From assembly GCA_905182995.1 (NCBI GenBank), contig CAJJDP010000080.1:248001-312000 (forward strand): a DNA stretch of 64,000 nucleotides, given 5' to 3'. The stretch is from Paramecium octaurelia (Eukaryota > Ciliophora > Oligohymenophorea > Peniculida > Parameciidae). The notes beneath the pieces were generated by a model. That model was not told the DNA's origin. It worked only from the letters and a program-made list of their open reading frames with translations, and did no database searches. Numbering within the stretch: the stretch's first letter is position 1; every line of letters begins with the position of its first letter. The translations under genes and the position numbers were made by a program. Shown here one piece after another: positions 38,284 to 50,533 of this stretch.

Positions 38284-39531
38284 ATGAATAAAAAAATTTA
38301 TTAGAGCTTCACACTTTTAGAATTTTGTCTAAATACTTATTGTTGCAGTATTTCGATAAATTAGAAGTCTTGTGTTGCATATTGCTATATAATATATTAT
38401 GTTTATTAACAACCTGATCGATGATAAGAGATTAGTCATAAAATAAATAAATAGAATATTCGAAAACAGCTTATAACTATTCTAAATAAATACAAATGAA
38501 CTATTGGAATGCAAATTTGTTGGTTAACGAAAATTAGAAGGGAATATTTACAATAATTTTAAAACCCAGAAAATTAGTATAAATCAATATAGGATAGGAT
38601 GATAATATTTAGTTAATTAATAGCAAAAGTATCAATAAATTTAAATAAGTCTATGAATGGAATCAAGCAATTCAAATTTAGAGATATGGAAGAGGATAAT
38701 TATGTAAGGAAGCTTTTTCACTTATTTTTTGAAATTAAAAATAAATGCTAAAATTTTGTATAGAATAGAAGAAAGATTGAAGTTGGGAATTATACAGTTG
38801 TTTTATTTTAGGGAAATTATGTTCTTTTTAATCAATATTAAATTAATTTAATTTCCAAATGAATGCCAATCTACACTAACATATGGACTATCACGGTTTA
38901 TAGCTGACCCCTCATCTAGTTACAAATGTGTCAGATGAAATTAACCTTTAGGGTTTACCCTTTGATAATTATGAGCATCAAATTGAAAAGGTTTATTTAA
39001 CCTTTGATCTAAGGATTACCATTTTGATATAGACTACTATAATCATTCCTTGAATAAGCAGGATTATAATGAGGAAATCCAATAATACAATCTACAAGTA
39101 TAATACTAATAACCGTGGTAACAAACAACAAGGGAGTGACTTATTACTTATAATTTTAATAGGAAAATCGAGATGATTTCAATTTGTTATATTTATAAAA
39201 TATATAAATGTAACATTAATATCATCGATATCAAAAGAATTATAAACTTCAACCTGTAATGGTTTCAAGTAATCGGGTCTCCTTTGCATTTTCAGGTTAC
39301 GCATTCTTTACATTTGCTGATAATGAATTTGATGAATAAATGATAATAAAGGCGTTGATCAAGGTTGAGACAAAGGAGAGACATAGATAAGTTTTAACCA
39401 GCGGTCATATTACCCTATTAGAACCAGGCCCGAGAATTCAAAAAGCCAACATTAAGTTAGAGAGTTATTTATAATGGCATTTCAAAGAATTATGAAGAAC
39501 CATAAATAAAATAGGTATTGAAATGTGAAAA
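38284..39531 (+). pseudogene. Fragmented plus-strand gene, unidentified
   Basis: Several protein-like blocks lie in changing frames. MNKKIYQSF... with a 22-nt intron at about 38327 opens a frame to 38608; ATG 38659 opens 90 codons; DYHGLQLTPHLVTNVSDEI starts near 38881; and AFFTFADNEFDEQM lies near 39301, ending in LESYLQWHFKEL with TGA near 39495. More fragments (EYIEYFFEKIRSYWP) continue into the repeated segment to about 39900. Introns can join some but not all blocks, so I read it as a decayed gene or one damaged by sequence errors. No domain recognised. Confidence 0.33.
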
Positions 39532-40861
39532 TTAGTCTAAATTAGGCATAATATATTAACGGTTCAAAAGACACAGTATCACTGGAAATAATTAAATAAA
39601 TAGAATTGATAGCATTTAGAATTTTTCCGTCTTGATCTCAATATTAAATCGACCATAATAGCATCAATTTGTGAACACCATTATGAATTCATAGTAAATC
39701 CCTCTTTTAAGAATATATTGAATACTTTTTTGAGAAAATAAGATCGTATTGGCCTAATTAGGGAATGGCATACTTTATTTGTTACAGTCCTGTGAAATTA
39801 CTAATTAGAATTTAGAGTATATCAGGATTAGAATTGCTAGCAATAATTTCTGAAGAGAAAAAGAAATCATTAAATTATAAGATTGATTATTGTTGTTTTT
39901 AATAGTGTTTCTCCTAAAATATAGTGTATATATGTAAATTAAAAAATGAAATCGTTTTATTAATATCAATATCAATATTATTATGGACGAATTATTTGCT
40001 CTTTAATAACAATTAGCAGAAATATAGGAGACATCAACAAAATATAGATTATCTGATAGAATCATAATTGATCTGATTGAAAAACTAGTTAAAGAATATG
40101 ACTTAAAGGTTTATCATTCAACAGATGGTCAAAGTTTGGTGACTCCTAATTAGTTGTCAAAAGAGATTCATCAATTAATTTTATTAAACAAGAGAGTGGC
40201 AGTGAATCAATTACCTGATATCTTGGGCATAGGATTTGACAAAATTGAAGGATAAATAGAGAAGGATAGCAATGGTTGGGTAATTTTAATATTAAATATC
40301 GAAAACAGGATGTTGTCAGAATGCAAGATGAAATGATGTCTCATGATTATATTCTAAATGTTTGCGAAGAAATAAACGAGGAGTTGCAATAAAAATCAAT
40401 TATTTCTTTATAAGAAAGTACAGATCATCCATATTTATAATAGTAATGCAGAAATATGCCCTTCCAATGTAATTTGTATAAAAATATGTACTTTAATAAG
40501 TGGGGACAGTCATTTAGGGAGTGCTTAATGAAGACAAATTGACGACTGTGACTTACCTTGAAATAATTACAGCCAAACTTTGTGGCATATTAAGAGCAAC
40601 CTTGAGTCCTATCTCTTTTATGAAATTGAATAAAGACTTAGAAATTCAAAACTCTTAAAAAATTTGTGAATAGTTATTGCTTACCAAATAGCTGGATGGT
40701 AAGATCATATCAGGCTAATATGTGAGTTCAAAATTTGTTCAGAATCAGGAGGCTTAAGTGAAATCATTTTTTGAGTAAAATTCTTATGTCGAATATGACA
40801 AACTTTATTCATAGTTTTTCATTCAAAAACCAAAGGAATATCTAAAATAGATGTTTAAAGA
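39532..40861. repeat. First copy of a second contig-end duplication
   Basis: 1330 bp matching 40863-42192, offset by exactly 1331, separated by one N at 40862. It holds the end of the fragmented gene and the first 879 bases of UFL1 (from ATG 39983), cut off at the N. As with the join at 17639, this is best explained by overlapping contig ends left unmerged. Confidence 0.9.
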
Positions 40862-40862
40862 N

Positions 40863-42192
40863 TTAGTCTAAATTAGGCATAATATATTAACGGTTCAAAA
40901 GACACAGTATCACTGGAAATAATTAAATAAATAGAATTGATAGCATTTAGAATTTTTCCGTCTTGATCTCAATATTAAATCGACCATAATAGCATCAATT
41001 TGTGAACACCATTATGAATTCATAGTAAATCCCTCTTTTAAGAATATATTGAATACTTTTTTGAGAAAATAAGATCGTATTGGCCTAATTAGGGAATGGC
41101 ATACTTTATTTGTTACAGTCCTGTGAAATTACTAATTAGAATTTAGAGTATATCAGGATTAGAATTGCTAGCAATAATTTCTGAAGAGAAAAAGAAATCA
41201 TTAAATTATAAGATTGATTATTGTTGTTTTTAATAGTGTTTCTCCTAAAATATAGTGTATATATGTAAATTAAAAAATGAAATCGTTTTATTAATATCAA
41301 TATCAATATTATTATGGACGAATTATTTGCTCTTTAATAACAATTAGCAGAAATATAGGAGACATCAACAAAATATAGATTATCTGATAGAATCATAATT
41401 GATCTGATTGAAAAACTAGTTAAAGAATATGACTTAAAGGTTTATCATTCAACAGATGGTCAAAGTTTGGTGACTCCTAATTAGTTGTCAAAAGAGATTC
41501 ATCAATTAATTTTATTAAACAAGAGAGTGGCAGTGAATCAATTACCTGATATCTTGGGCATAGGATTTGACAAAATTGAAGGATAAATAGAGAAGGATAG
41601 CAATGGTTGGGTAATTTTAATATTAAATATCGAAAACAGGATGTTGTCAGAATGCAAGATGAAATGATGTCTCATGATTATATTCTAAATGTTTGCGAAG
41701 AAATAAACGAGGAGTTGCAATAAAAATCAATTATTTCTTTATAAGAAAGTACAGATCATCCATATTTATAATAGTAATGCAGAAATATGCCCTTCCAATG
41801 TAATTTGTATAAAAATATGTACTTTAATAAGTGGGGACAGTCATTTAGGGAGTGCTTAATGAAGACAAATTGACGACTGTGACTTACCTTGAAATAATTA
41901 CAGCCAAACTTTGTGGCATATTAAGAGCAACCTTGAGTCCTATCTCTTTTATGAAATTGAATAAAGACTTAGAAATTCAAAACTCTTAAAAAATTTGTGA
42001 ATAGTTATTGCTTACCAAATAGCTGGATGGTAAGATCATATCAGGCTAATATGTGAGTTCAAAATTTGTTCAGAATCAGGAGGCTTAAGTGAAATCATTT
42101 TTTGAGTAAAATTCTTATGTCGAATATGACAAACTTTATTCATAGTTTTTCATTCAAAAACCAAAGGAATATCTAAAATAGATGTTTAAAGA
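40863..42192. repeat. Second copy of the contig-end duplication
   Basis: Matches 39532-40861 in every place I compared and continues into the complete UFL1 gene. The partial UFL1 at 39983-40861 should not be counted as a separate gene. Confidence 0.9.
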
Positions 42193-43542
42193 TAATGTGA
42201 TATTCTTGGACACTTGTGGATTTAGCAGAGATGCTCTAATTTCAAAACAAGACTAAATACAAGAGTTGCTCATTAACGAAGGTCATACAAATCTATAGGA
42301 AATTTTGCCAGTCATTCTAAGCGATTAAGATATAGAGACTTTGTTTTCCTTGATGCAACTAACCAATTGTGAATATGCCAATTTTATGATATATCATAAG
42401 GAATTCCTTGATAAATTGGTGTTGGCATTTAAAGACAAAATAATTGAATCTATTTATTAAAATCCCCAGAAATTGATTGAATAACAGCAAAATCAAGATG
42501 ATGCTCCTTAAGATATATAAGCTTCAGCAGGAGGAGTTGCAAACAAGAAAAATAAAAAGCAATAATAGCCACAAAAAAAGAAATAATAAAATAAACAAGA
42601 ATTGTTTACCAATAAAGAAATCACTGACTTACTGACTTAGAAAAAATTGGTTGAATACAATGATTGCATTGAGGAGTTGTTCTAATTTTTATAGCCAAGA
42701 TTGTCAGCCTTATATGAGCAAATCAAGATTGAACTATTTGAGAGCAAGAAATCTGCATCCAGTTAGGTTATTTAGGAGATTCAGAAAAAAATTGAGGATA
42801 TGGCTCTTGGTCTTTTGATAACTTAAAGATCACTATAAAAGATTTAACAAGAATGTCAAGAAGTAAATACAAAAGTATTAGTGGATAATTGCTTATTTGG
42901 TTATAGATTGCTTGTTGAAAACCTTGTTGTAATCACTTGTAAAAAGTACAATATCCAACTTCCATAAAACTTATTTGCTGATCCTAATCATCCAAGTGTT
43001 GTGAATGGTTAGATTGATTTTGGATTATAAAAGTCTGGAAGAGTGTTCTTAAACAAAGTAGCCTTGGGGGAAGCAATTCTGTTCTTGCCAAAAGAGCAAT
43101 AAAAAGCTTTGAAGGAAACTATGGAATTATATACAAAGAAATCCTTGGATGTATTGTCATAGCATGCATTTTTTGATGTTTTCAATCTAAAAGTTCATTT
43201 GGATAAGAAAAATGATAGAAATCTTCTGTTGTTTATTAAACATCATTGCAAAGAGTTTATAAAGCAAAGACATCATGAGATTTTCGATGAGAATGTGTTC
43301 AATTAAATAATTCTGGCAATGGCAACAGACTTAGGGTTATATTTTATTGGAAATTATGACCAGCATTTTTATTCTGCTCTCAAACAAATTGTTTATGAAT
43401 TACAAAGTGACAAACAGATTAAAAACATATTAAATAATATCATACGTACATACCTTATTATTATTATTTAGATTCAATCAATTAATAATTAGAAATAACA
43501 GCAGAGGCAAAGGAATTAATAGAACTACTTAAGCTCTTGTGA
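41314..43542 (+). CDS. UFL1: UFL1, E3 UFM1-protein ligase
   Basis: 715 aa from exons 41314-41610, 41640-41748, 41775-43445 and 43472-43542. The N-terminus follows UFL1 closely: RLSDRIIIDLIEKLV, the VTPNQLSKEIHQL segment, KYALPMQFVQKYV, then KLCGILRAT in the position of RGLFSAITRP. The Lys/Gln-rich low-complexity region (about residue 410) and helical C-terminal half also match. UFL1 transfers UFM1 from the E2 UFC1 to targets at the ER membrane, notably ribosomal uL24, with the adaptor DDRGK1. It lacks RING or HECT domains, as usual. Slightly shorter than the human protein (794). A false 5' copy lies just upstream. Confidence 0.9.
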
Positions 43543-43648
43543 TGGAAGTTTTTAATTATATAAAATATCTAAGAATACATATAAATATAAATTCTAATTA
43601 TGAAGATAAAATTAACAAGAGTTTTTTTATATTTTAATTTGTGATTTA

Positions 43649-44430
43649 ATGTTTAGATTTCGAAGGGCAATTAATCTATTTAATAGGAAAGATGGATTCA
43701 TAACAAAATTGAAAAACAAACTTCTCAAAGATGATGAAGAAGAAAAATAGATAATTCCTCATTAAACTATAAAATAGCCACTTAATGTGAAATAAGAGAT
43801 CGAACAGTTCATCTCCTAATAGACAGAGATTAGTGATCTAGAAAGAATCAGAATGAAGAATTTAGATAATAAATTAGGTACAAATACTCATTTTCATGAA
43901 ATTCAATCATATGAGGAAAGATTGGATTCAGATAATGTGATGAGAAGACAAGTGTTAGCAAGAAGAGAATTACAAAAAGAAAAAGATTTGGCAGTTGCAC
44001 ATTTATTTGATCCAGATCCTCAACAGAAAGCTAAAACTCCTTGGATTCGAAATATCAATGATTTTACATCAGAAGCCATCAAATAAAGTACAATCCACCT
44101 TAAAATATATTAGTTCCGTATCCATAGCATCCTAAATTGTTCTCAGAGGGAGATTTCTTCAGATATTTTGAAGAAAAGCATTATGAAGTTGATAAAGTTG
44201 CTCAATTTGACTTTTCAGAATCACTATACACTTAATTAGTCTAAATCTAAACTTTGAGAAGGGAAGAAACAGTTAAGCATAGATACTTTGAATTACTAGA
44301 TTGTTATCAAAATATTCCTATCTTATTCAATGATTACACATACTTTAGCAAAGATTCAAAAGAGGGTCATCCACCTTATAATGTATACAAGAGAAAAAAT
44401 GAAAGTAAGAGTTTATAATCTATTAAATGA
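43649..44430 (+). CDS. Uncharacterised protein, probable mitochondrial
   Basis: 251 aa from exons 43649-44087 and 44114-44430 (26-nt intron). The start MFRFRRAINLFNRK is basic and amphipathic, like a mitochondrial targeting peptide. The body is hydrophilic with motifs such as YEERLDSDNVMRRQ and FFRYFEEKHYEVDKVAQFDF. No family recognised; ciliates have many lineage-specific mitochondrial ribosome and respiratory subunits with this character. The end (ESKSLQSIK, TGA 44428-44430) overlaps the next gene's start by 32 bp in a different frame. Confidence 0.65.
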
Positions 44431-45753
44431 GAGCAGCAATTTAGCCAAAGAACTTATTAAAGATGATGATGAGTTGGTTTTCAGTGGTAAAATAATAGCA
44501 GATCTAATTCCTAAACATTATGAAGATCTAATCCTAGATATTGAAGTATTTTTAATTTGTCAATTTAAAAGGAAGAGAAATTTCAAACCTTATACAAGGA
44601 GTTCTTGCCTAATCAAACTCATGATACTTACGGGTGTGTAATTGAATAGTTAGGCTTAACTTTCTTGATTGTTCGTTCAGATAAAATTCAATTGGTTTTA
44701 GAAAATGTTGATAACACTTTTGCATTTATTGAAAATTATCTCTATTACATTGAAAAATCTGATCTTGATCTTTAAAAGTATGTATTGAAATTAAACTTGT
44801 AAAATTTTGATGAAAGGACAATAATATATCAAATATCCCCTGGTGAAAATGTTAAAATAAAGAATTATGGTATTGGAAAGGCCGCCATTGAAGTTTAAAT
44901 GTCAAATGAAAACAAATTTATAGATTTGAATGGACAAGATATTGTAACCTACAAACAAGGATATAAATTCAATATAGATCAAAATGCAGTTAATACATTT
45001 GTAAGTTCAGCTCCATTAGAAGAGCAACCAAAAGAGATTCGAACAAGAGAAGGCCATCTAGTCTATGAATGTAAACAGGGTATTATTCGATCTTTCTGTG
45101 CTCATGATCACTTTCTAGCAATTTTGGAAAGAGACCTAAAAAGCTAAATTCCAGATAGATTAATTGTTAAAAAAGAAAAATAGGCACATGAAATGATTAT
45201 ACAAGAATCTCAATATTCAATTAATTTAGAGTCTCATTAGATTAAGGAATCTAATAGTTTATATTTCCATTTGATTTGTCCTTATAAGCCATTTCAAATA
45301 CTGAAATATAATATTGACATAAAGGCTATATCTTTACATTTCTCTGAATAATTGCCAGGGTTTGATTATAATAATCTTTAAGTTGAAACTTTTAAGATAT
45401 CAGAGGATTTTAATGTTTGTTTATCGTATTTATAGGACTTGCCTGTTTAATTTGTCTTAATTCAACTAATAGATTAAGAATAATACTAATCTTTAACTTA
45501 AGAAGATGTGGTTCTTTATGAGAATGGTTGCGCAATCTGTTAAATCATTGTTAATCCTAGTTGTTAATAATAAGTTTTGGAAAATCTTCAAAAAGTATTT
45601 TAAGAAGTTTCAGTACTTTCTGATAAAGTTATATTAAAAACTAAGGGAGCATTATCTGGTTTGATTGGGAGTTATACACACTTCTTTGTTCAATAATTTT
45701 ATGCATTTTTGTGTCATGTATAATAAATTAATAGATTAGAATGGTTTATTTGA
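44399..45753 (+). CDS. Uncharacterised 442-aa protein
   Basis: Exons 44399-44545 and 44572-45753 with a 26-nt intron. The frame is clean over 443 codons including the stop. The first 150 residues are helical (NLLNESSNLAKELIKD, then IEKSDLDLQKYVLKL). The rest alternates strands and loops (IDLNGQDIVTYKQGYKFN) and contains a cysteine pair NGCAIC before LSGLIGSYTHFFVQQF. No membrane segment or known motif. The start at MKVRVYN overlaps the upstream gene; a downstream start is possible but would remove well-formed helix. Confidence 0.65.
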
Positions 45754-45766
45754 TAATTCAAAAAAC

Positions 45767-46033
45767 ATGATTGATTTGCCAATTAGTTCTTATGATATTA
45801 CGAGGGTTCCTAGTTTGAGAAACACCTTTATAAGTTATACATCGAATGACGAATTGACTTACCAATCTTAGAAAATGGTTGCATTGTTGAGAGAAAACAA
45901 AGACAATAAAGTAGATTTGAAGTATTAAATTTATTAATAATGTAGAAAGGAGTTTGGAGTTGTATTGTAATAATGTGAGTCAGATGTAGATGAGGCTATC
46001 TTTAGATTAACATTTTTAATGTCTGTTTTATGA
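45767..46033 (+). CDS. Small 88-aa protein, unknown
   Basis: An intronless frame starting MIDLPISSYDITRVPSL 14 bp after the preceding stop and ending in TGA 46031-46033. It is mixed charged, with a YQIYQQCRKEFGVVL helix. Short spacing and good codon quality favour a real gene. No family recognised. It converges on the small membrane-protein gene to its right. Confidence 0.5.
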
Positions 46034-46150
46034 TTATTATGATTATTAAGAGTAGATATTACCATCAATATTATTAAGAAACAAATTTGAAATAGCATAA
46101 TCGTAATCAGAAAATACTTATAATGTATTTGTATTTTGTGTAATAATAAC

Positions 46151-46509
46151 TCATTCTTCAGCAGCAGCCTATTTTGCCTTGAATTCCTTCTCTTATTGTA
46201 GAGCATATTCAATAGTTCGCTGAAAGATAGATTAGGAATTCTTACTTTTTTGTTGTTGAATTGATAAACCCATAGCCAAGGATAATAGCATAATGCAAAG
46301 ATGACAAAGGAATTGGCAAATATATAGACTTACCAGGCCCAAGGGTTATCAGCGACATTTCTTCCCAAGAATCTCCATAAAGCCTTCACTTTTGGATCAG
46401 CATTCAATCTAGATACAACTTATGGTTTTCTGACTAGGGATTGATATTCCATAAAATCATACCAAAACTTGGTTTGACTGTTTATTAATAAGGAATAGTC
46501 TTAAACCAT
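46151..46509 (-). CDS. Small single-pass membrane protein, probable mitochondrial
   Basis: 110 aa from exons 46509-46246 and 46219-46151 (26-nt intron ending CAG). It contains NADPKVKALWRFLGRN, a transmembrane helix (VYIFANSFVIFALCYYPWLWVY) split only by the membrane, and a charged helical tail ending KAKQAAAEE. Size and layout suit an accessory subunit of a respiratory complex, but this is inference. The gene is 65 bp downstream of the receiver-kinase gene on the same strand. Confidence 0.62.
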
Positions 46510-46574
46510 TGAGGAGTGTAATCCTTTACATTGTTGTAAATCAATCTGCCGTAAACCATTAATAAATATATTAA

Positions 46575-49330
46575 TCAAAATTATATATATTGGAGGATAG
46601 CTGATAATTCAAACAAATCGAAAGGCTTGGCTATAAAATAATCGATTCCTGAATTAAAACAATTTAATTTAAGTTCCATATCGCTATAACTAGCCATGGC
46701 AATGATGAAGCCTCTATCCACTTACTGAGTTCGAAATAGTCCCTTGATTTCTTTGATCAATTCCACCCCTGATTGCTAATTAACATATAAACACAAATCA
46801 TTACAGGTAAATAGGCATCTATGAAGTATAGCAAATAGGCTCCATTTTTACATCTACAAGGATTTTCTTATTTGTTTCGTATAAGTTATAGAGTTTATTG
46901 TTGAGTGAATGCCTTATCCGATTTGACTTCGTATTTATTTAATAATATCTGCAGAACCTAGACGTTAAGGTAATCATTATCAGCAATAATAACTTTTGAA
47001 CAACACTGATTCGTAAGCTTAAACTTTATTACAGCATGCAAGAATTTCGGACTCAATTCAGGAGGGTCAAGATTGGGATTAGTACTGTCTCCAAAATCCA
47101 AAGTGCTGGTTGGAGGTTTAGATGAAATATTAACCCCTGAATCACTTTTTATAACTCGAGAGGGATTGTTATTTAAGCTTTTAGGAAATAAGGAATCTTG
47201 AAACTTATTGGTTCCACCGGAATTGCTTTGGTGTTGAGATCCCAATGGTTTTATTTAGGGTGATTCTTATTTGATTTTTGATATTTGTGAAAAGTGAGCA
47301 CTTTATAGATCAAAGGGGGTGTCAGGTTTTAAAGAGTATTATTTAGAAATTTAAGTAAATGACATATATTTGGATTCTTCATTTTTATAATGAGAGCTAT
47401 CTTAAGCTTAGGCTAAGAGCATAGATAAAGATGTTTCAAAGGGTCTTTTAGGTTTCATCTATTAAGCATAGTATGCTTATTTACTGTTTATTGAAAGGGA
47501 TTCAACTGTAAAAGTAAATGTCCCAGACATATGATTATCAAAAGTTAGTTCTAAAGGTTTCCGCAGTGAACCAGATAATAAAAATGCTATCATAGCAGAA
47601 ACCTACAATTCCAAGAGATTGCTCATATCAAAATCTTTACAACTTGTCTTCATCAATTAAGCTGTGTTCTTCAATACAGTTGAATAACCCAATTGGGAAA
47701 TTTCATCTCTGAATGGAATATCCTTAATTTAAAATTAATAGTTGTTTGGTGAAACTTAATGAATGTCGATTCTAATTTTTTGAGTGACCGTGTACTTAAT
47801 AGCAATTTCAAATAGACACTTTAGAACTTATTTAGTCTATGATATCAATTAATATTACTCTGTCTGAATCATTATATACTAGCATTTCTTAGTCAATAAT
47901 TGGGATGATAGAGATCTCCTTTATCTTTAAACAATCATCATAAATTAGCTGCAATTCATCTAAAATGTCAGTTATTTTAAATGTCGAATTTCGAAATGTA
48001 AGCTAATTTGTCAATTGTAGAGTCAGATCCTTCATTGTACCAAGGAACATCATGAACTTCTGAGTGCTCATACGCATTTACTTGAGGTAATCTTTTTAAA
48101 CTTTTCCATTATTCTTCTCTATGTCGTGAGAACACAGAAGAATCAACAAATGAATCGCATTGATATAATTATTGGATTCAGATAAAAAGGTTTAGAATAC
48201 ATTCTGAAATTGAAGAGGTTCATCTAAGACCCTTTTGGAAGTTGTCTTCTGGATAGGTTCGAACATGAAGAGAGTGTAAAGTTTCAATTTGACTTCTGTC
48301 ACTAATACTCTAATGTTCAAATTATCGAAATCTAAATCTTCATTCTTGATCTTGAAGAGAGTGAATGTAAAGAATTTCCATCTAAAATTACTTCTTGCAT
48401 TACTTAGAATAATTGTTATATAATTGACCTATCATTTGTCTAATCTTATGCAATCCTCCCTTTATCTTATATCTACTATGAACTGTGCTATCCAGGAACA
48501 AGGAACTAGAATGCATATGAGATTTCTTATTACTTCTCTTAATCCAAGTCAATTTCAGAATTTCCAAAGAGATCATTCACTTCTCGACTTCCTATCTCGA
48601 TTATGGATTCCAAGAAGATGGATTCATAATCGATTTGTAATCCTTTATTTTGATTTTTATTGAGTTTTCCAAGGAAAAAATTTTGATAAACTATTTCAAA
48701 GTTTTGATTGTAAACCAAAATAGATTAATTGTGGATCCAAGCCCTAAAATCATATTACAAAAATCACATTTAAGCAAGGACATCATCCTCTTCATTACAT
48801 TACAAGTCCATAATTATGGGGCTGTTCTGTATATCAGGATAATCTCCATCTGGAGATCGGAGGATGTTTTCTTGAATCTATCGTTGAGATGCTTGCTTAT
48901 CAAATTAAATTGACTTCTATTTGAAAGTAATGAGATTCGTCTGTTAATTCTGAATAGATTCTTTTTTCTCCTTGACTTCCCTTGTTCTGTTATCATACAG
49001 GATTACAGTCAGAACTATAATCATATATGGAATTGTAAAGTAGAACTTAAATATATTTGGCTGCAAAATAGAATTAATTGATGAACCAAGCCCCACAATA
49101 ATTTTGAATACTTTATCTGCATCTGTCAATATTATGATTTGTGCACATATTTATTATTAAAAGCAATCCAAGGATAATTGAGAATAGATAGCCAACCATT
49201 ATAGATAGGTTAAAGTTTGATCCAATTTTTAGATATTGAAATAGTTGTGATGCTTCAAATATTGATTTAGTAGTATCAGCGTAATATTCATGGATAGCAA
49301 CAGATTTTGATATAACAAAAAGGAAGGATT
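46575..49330 (-). CDS. Hybrid histidine kinase-like/receiver-domain protein
   Basis: The clearest part is a C-terminal response-regulator receiver (about 47010-46575, with a 29-nt intron at 46776-46804): KVIIADNDY (acidic pocket), LYFIDAYLP (phospho-acceptor Asp), IIAMASYS and DYFIAKPFDL (conserved Lys). Upstream, ITDILDELQLIYDD near 47960 and NDSDRVILILIDIID near 47860 resemble a degraded HATPase kinase core. The N-terminus (49290-49000) has strong transmembrane helices, and ILVYNQNFEIVYQN near 48700 is PAS-like. Exon joins between 49300 and 47300 are not fully resolved, so the start is approximate. A membrane sensor ending in a receiver is inferred; kinase activity is doubtful. Confidence 0.62.
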
Positions 49331-49750
49331 GATTAGACTAATGATTATTAACAATTATTTTCTAAAATATTTCATTAAATTAAGAATTGAATAAATAATT
49401 ATTTTATTAAATTCAACAGCTGTATCTAAACAAATATAGAAAATTGTGTGGTATTTCTCATTTCAGAAAATTATCTAAAAATCACTAAGAAATGAATTTA
49501 GAAATTTTGAATATTATTTTTTGGTTTATTATTTAAACAGAATAAATTCATTAATTAATACATTCTTTTATTAATTCAAATTTGAGTTATTTTTAATCCT
49601 TACTATTCCTTTTTCATTCCTTCATCGATTACAATTTCCATATACAAGAATGCGATGCATAATAATTTATGCAACTCATTCTTGTGATTCATTATTATTT
49701 GCATTAGTATAAACTTAAAGAACATTAGAATTTAAGATTTTAATTTCAAT
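49331..49750. other. AT-rich intergenic stretch
   Basis: About 420 bp between divergent genes. No open frame of useful length on either strand and no RNA gene seen. Confidence 0.5.
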
Positions 49751-50533
49751 ATGATTATATTTGTTCTATTTTGTCTTACTATTATGGGAGACTCATTAAG
49801 AGTATCATATAACAATTAGTGTACGTGCTCCAAATTCTCAACAGATTCAAGTTGCTTACAATAAACAGGTTGTATTTGGAAAAGCAATATTTGCAGAGCT
49901 AGAGAATGCTCTGAATACTACAACATAGACAAGTGCAATGGAGTTGCTACTTGCTCATGGAGTGTCTCAAAATGTGAAAAATTCACCAAATGTTCTGATT
50001 ACTTCATGAACGATTCGTTTGACTGCTACAAAATAGGAGATCAAAATTTAAATCTTTTTTGCTAGCCTTCAGAGCAGGGAAACTAATGTCAAGATGCAAA
50101 ACATCAGGAATGTGGGAATGTTAAAGAAGATTGTGTTAGTTTTGAAAGCCAGTGGAGAATGTGTTACTGGAATAATAGCAAATGTAATATTGTGGATATC
50201 AGATATTGTGATCAATTATAAACTGAAGAGTTGTGTTTCATTTATGGAGAAGGTCTTGGATGTCAATGGAAGAACGGGAAGTGCACAGTCATATAATGTT
50301 CAGATTACACCTTTGAAAGTACATGTGTTTTATAGAGATAAAATTTCATAGAAGACGATCCACTACTCTGTAGATGGACTGGTATCAAATGTGAGGAAGC
50401 TCAAGATGTCTCTCATCTTGATTTCTCAAACTGTCTGGTGAATTCCTTTTATAATTACATCTGGGATTCTATCAATAAACAATGTGTTTCTTGTTAAACC
50501 TACGTTCCACCAACTTCAGAAACAATTCCTTGA
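49751..50533 (+). CDS. Cysteine-rich secreted protein, short form
   Basis: An intronless frame of 260 aa from ATG 49751 to TGA 50531-50533. The signal peptide MIIFVLFCLTIMG is followed by regularly spaced cysteines with CIW, CSW, CYW, CQW and CRW motifs. Closest in layout to the gene at 7508-8449. Unlike that gene it ends in a short polar tail (PPTSETIP) with no hydrophobic anchor, so it is probably secreted. Family and surface role inferred from the antigen-like pattern. Confidence 0.75.

Noticed and set aside
45934-46212. 92-aa minus-strand ORF with a hydrophobic core
   Set aside because: It runs through the intron and antisense of two better-supported genes (45767-46033 plus, 46151-46509 minus).
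47940-49129. Plus- and minus-strand short ORFs around 48424-48996
   Set aside because: They are antisense or alternate-frame readings of the kinase-like gene.
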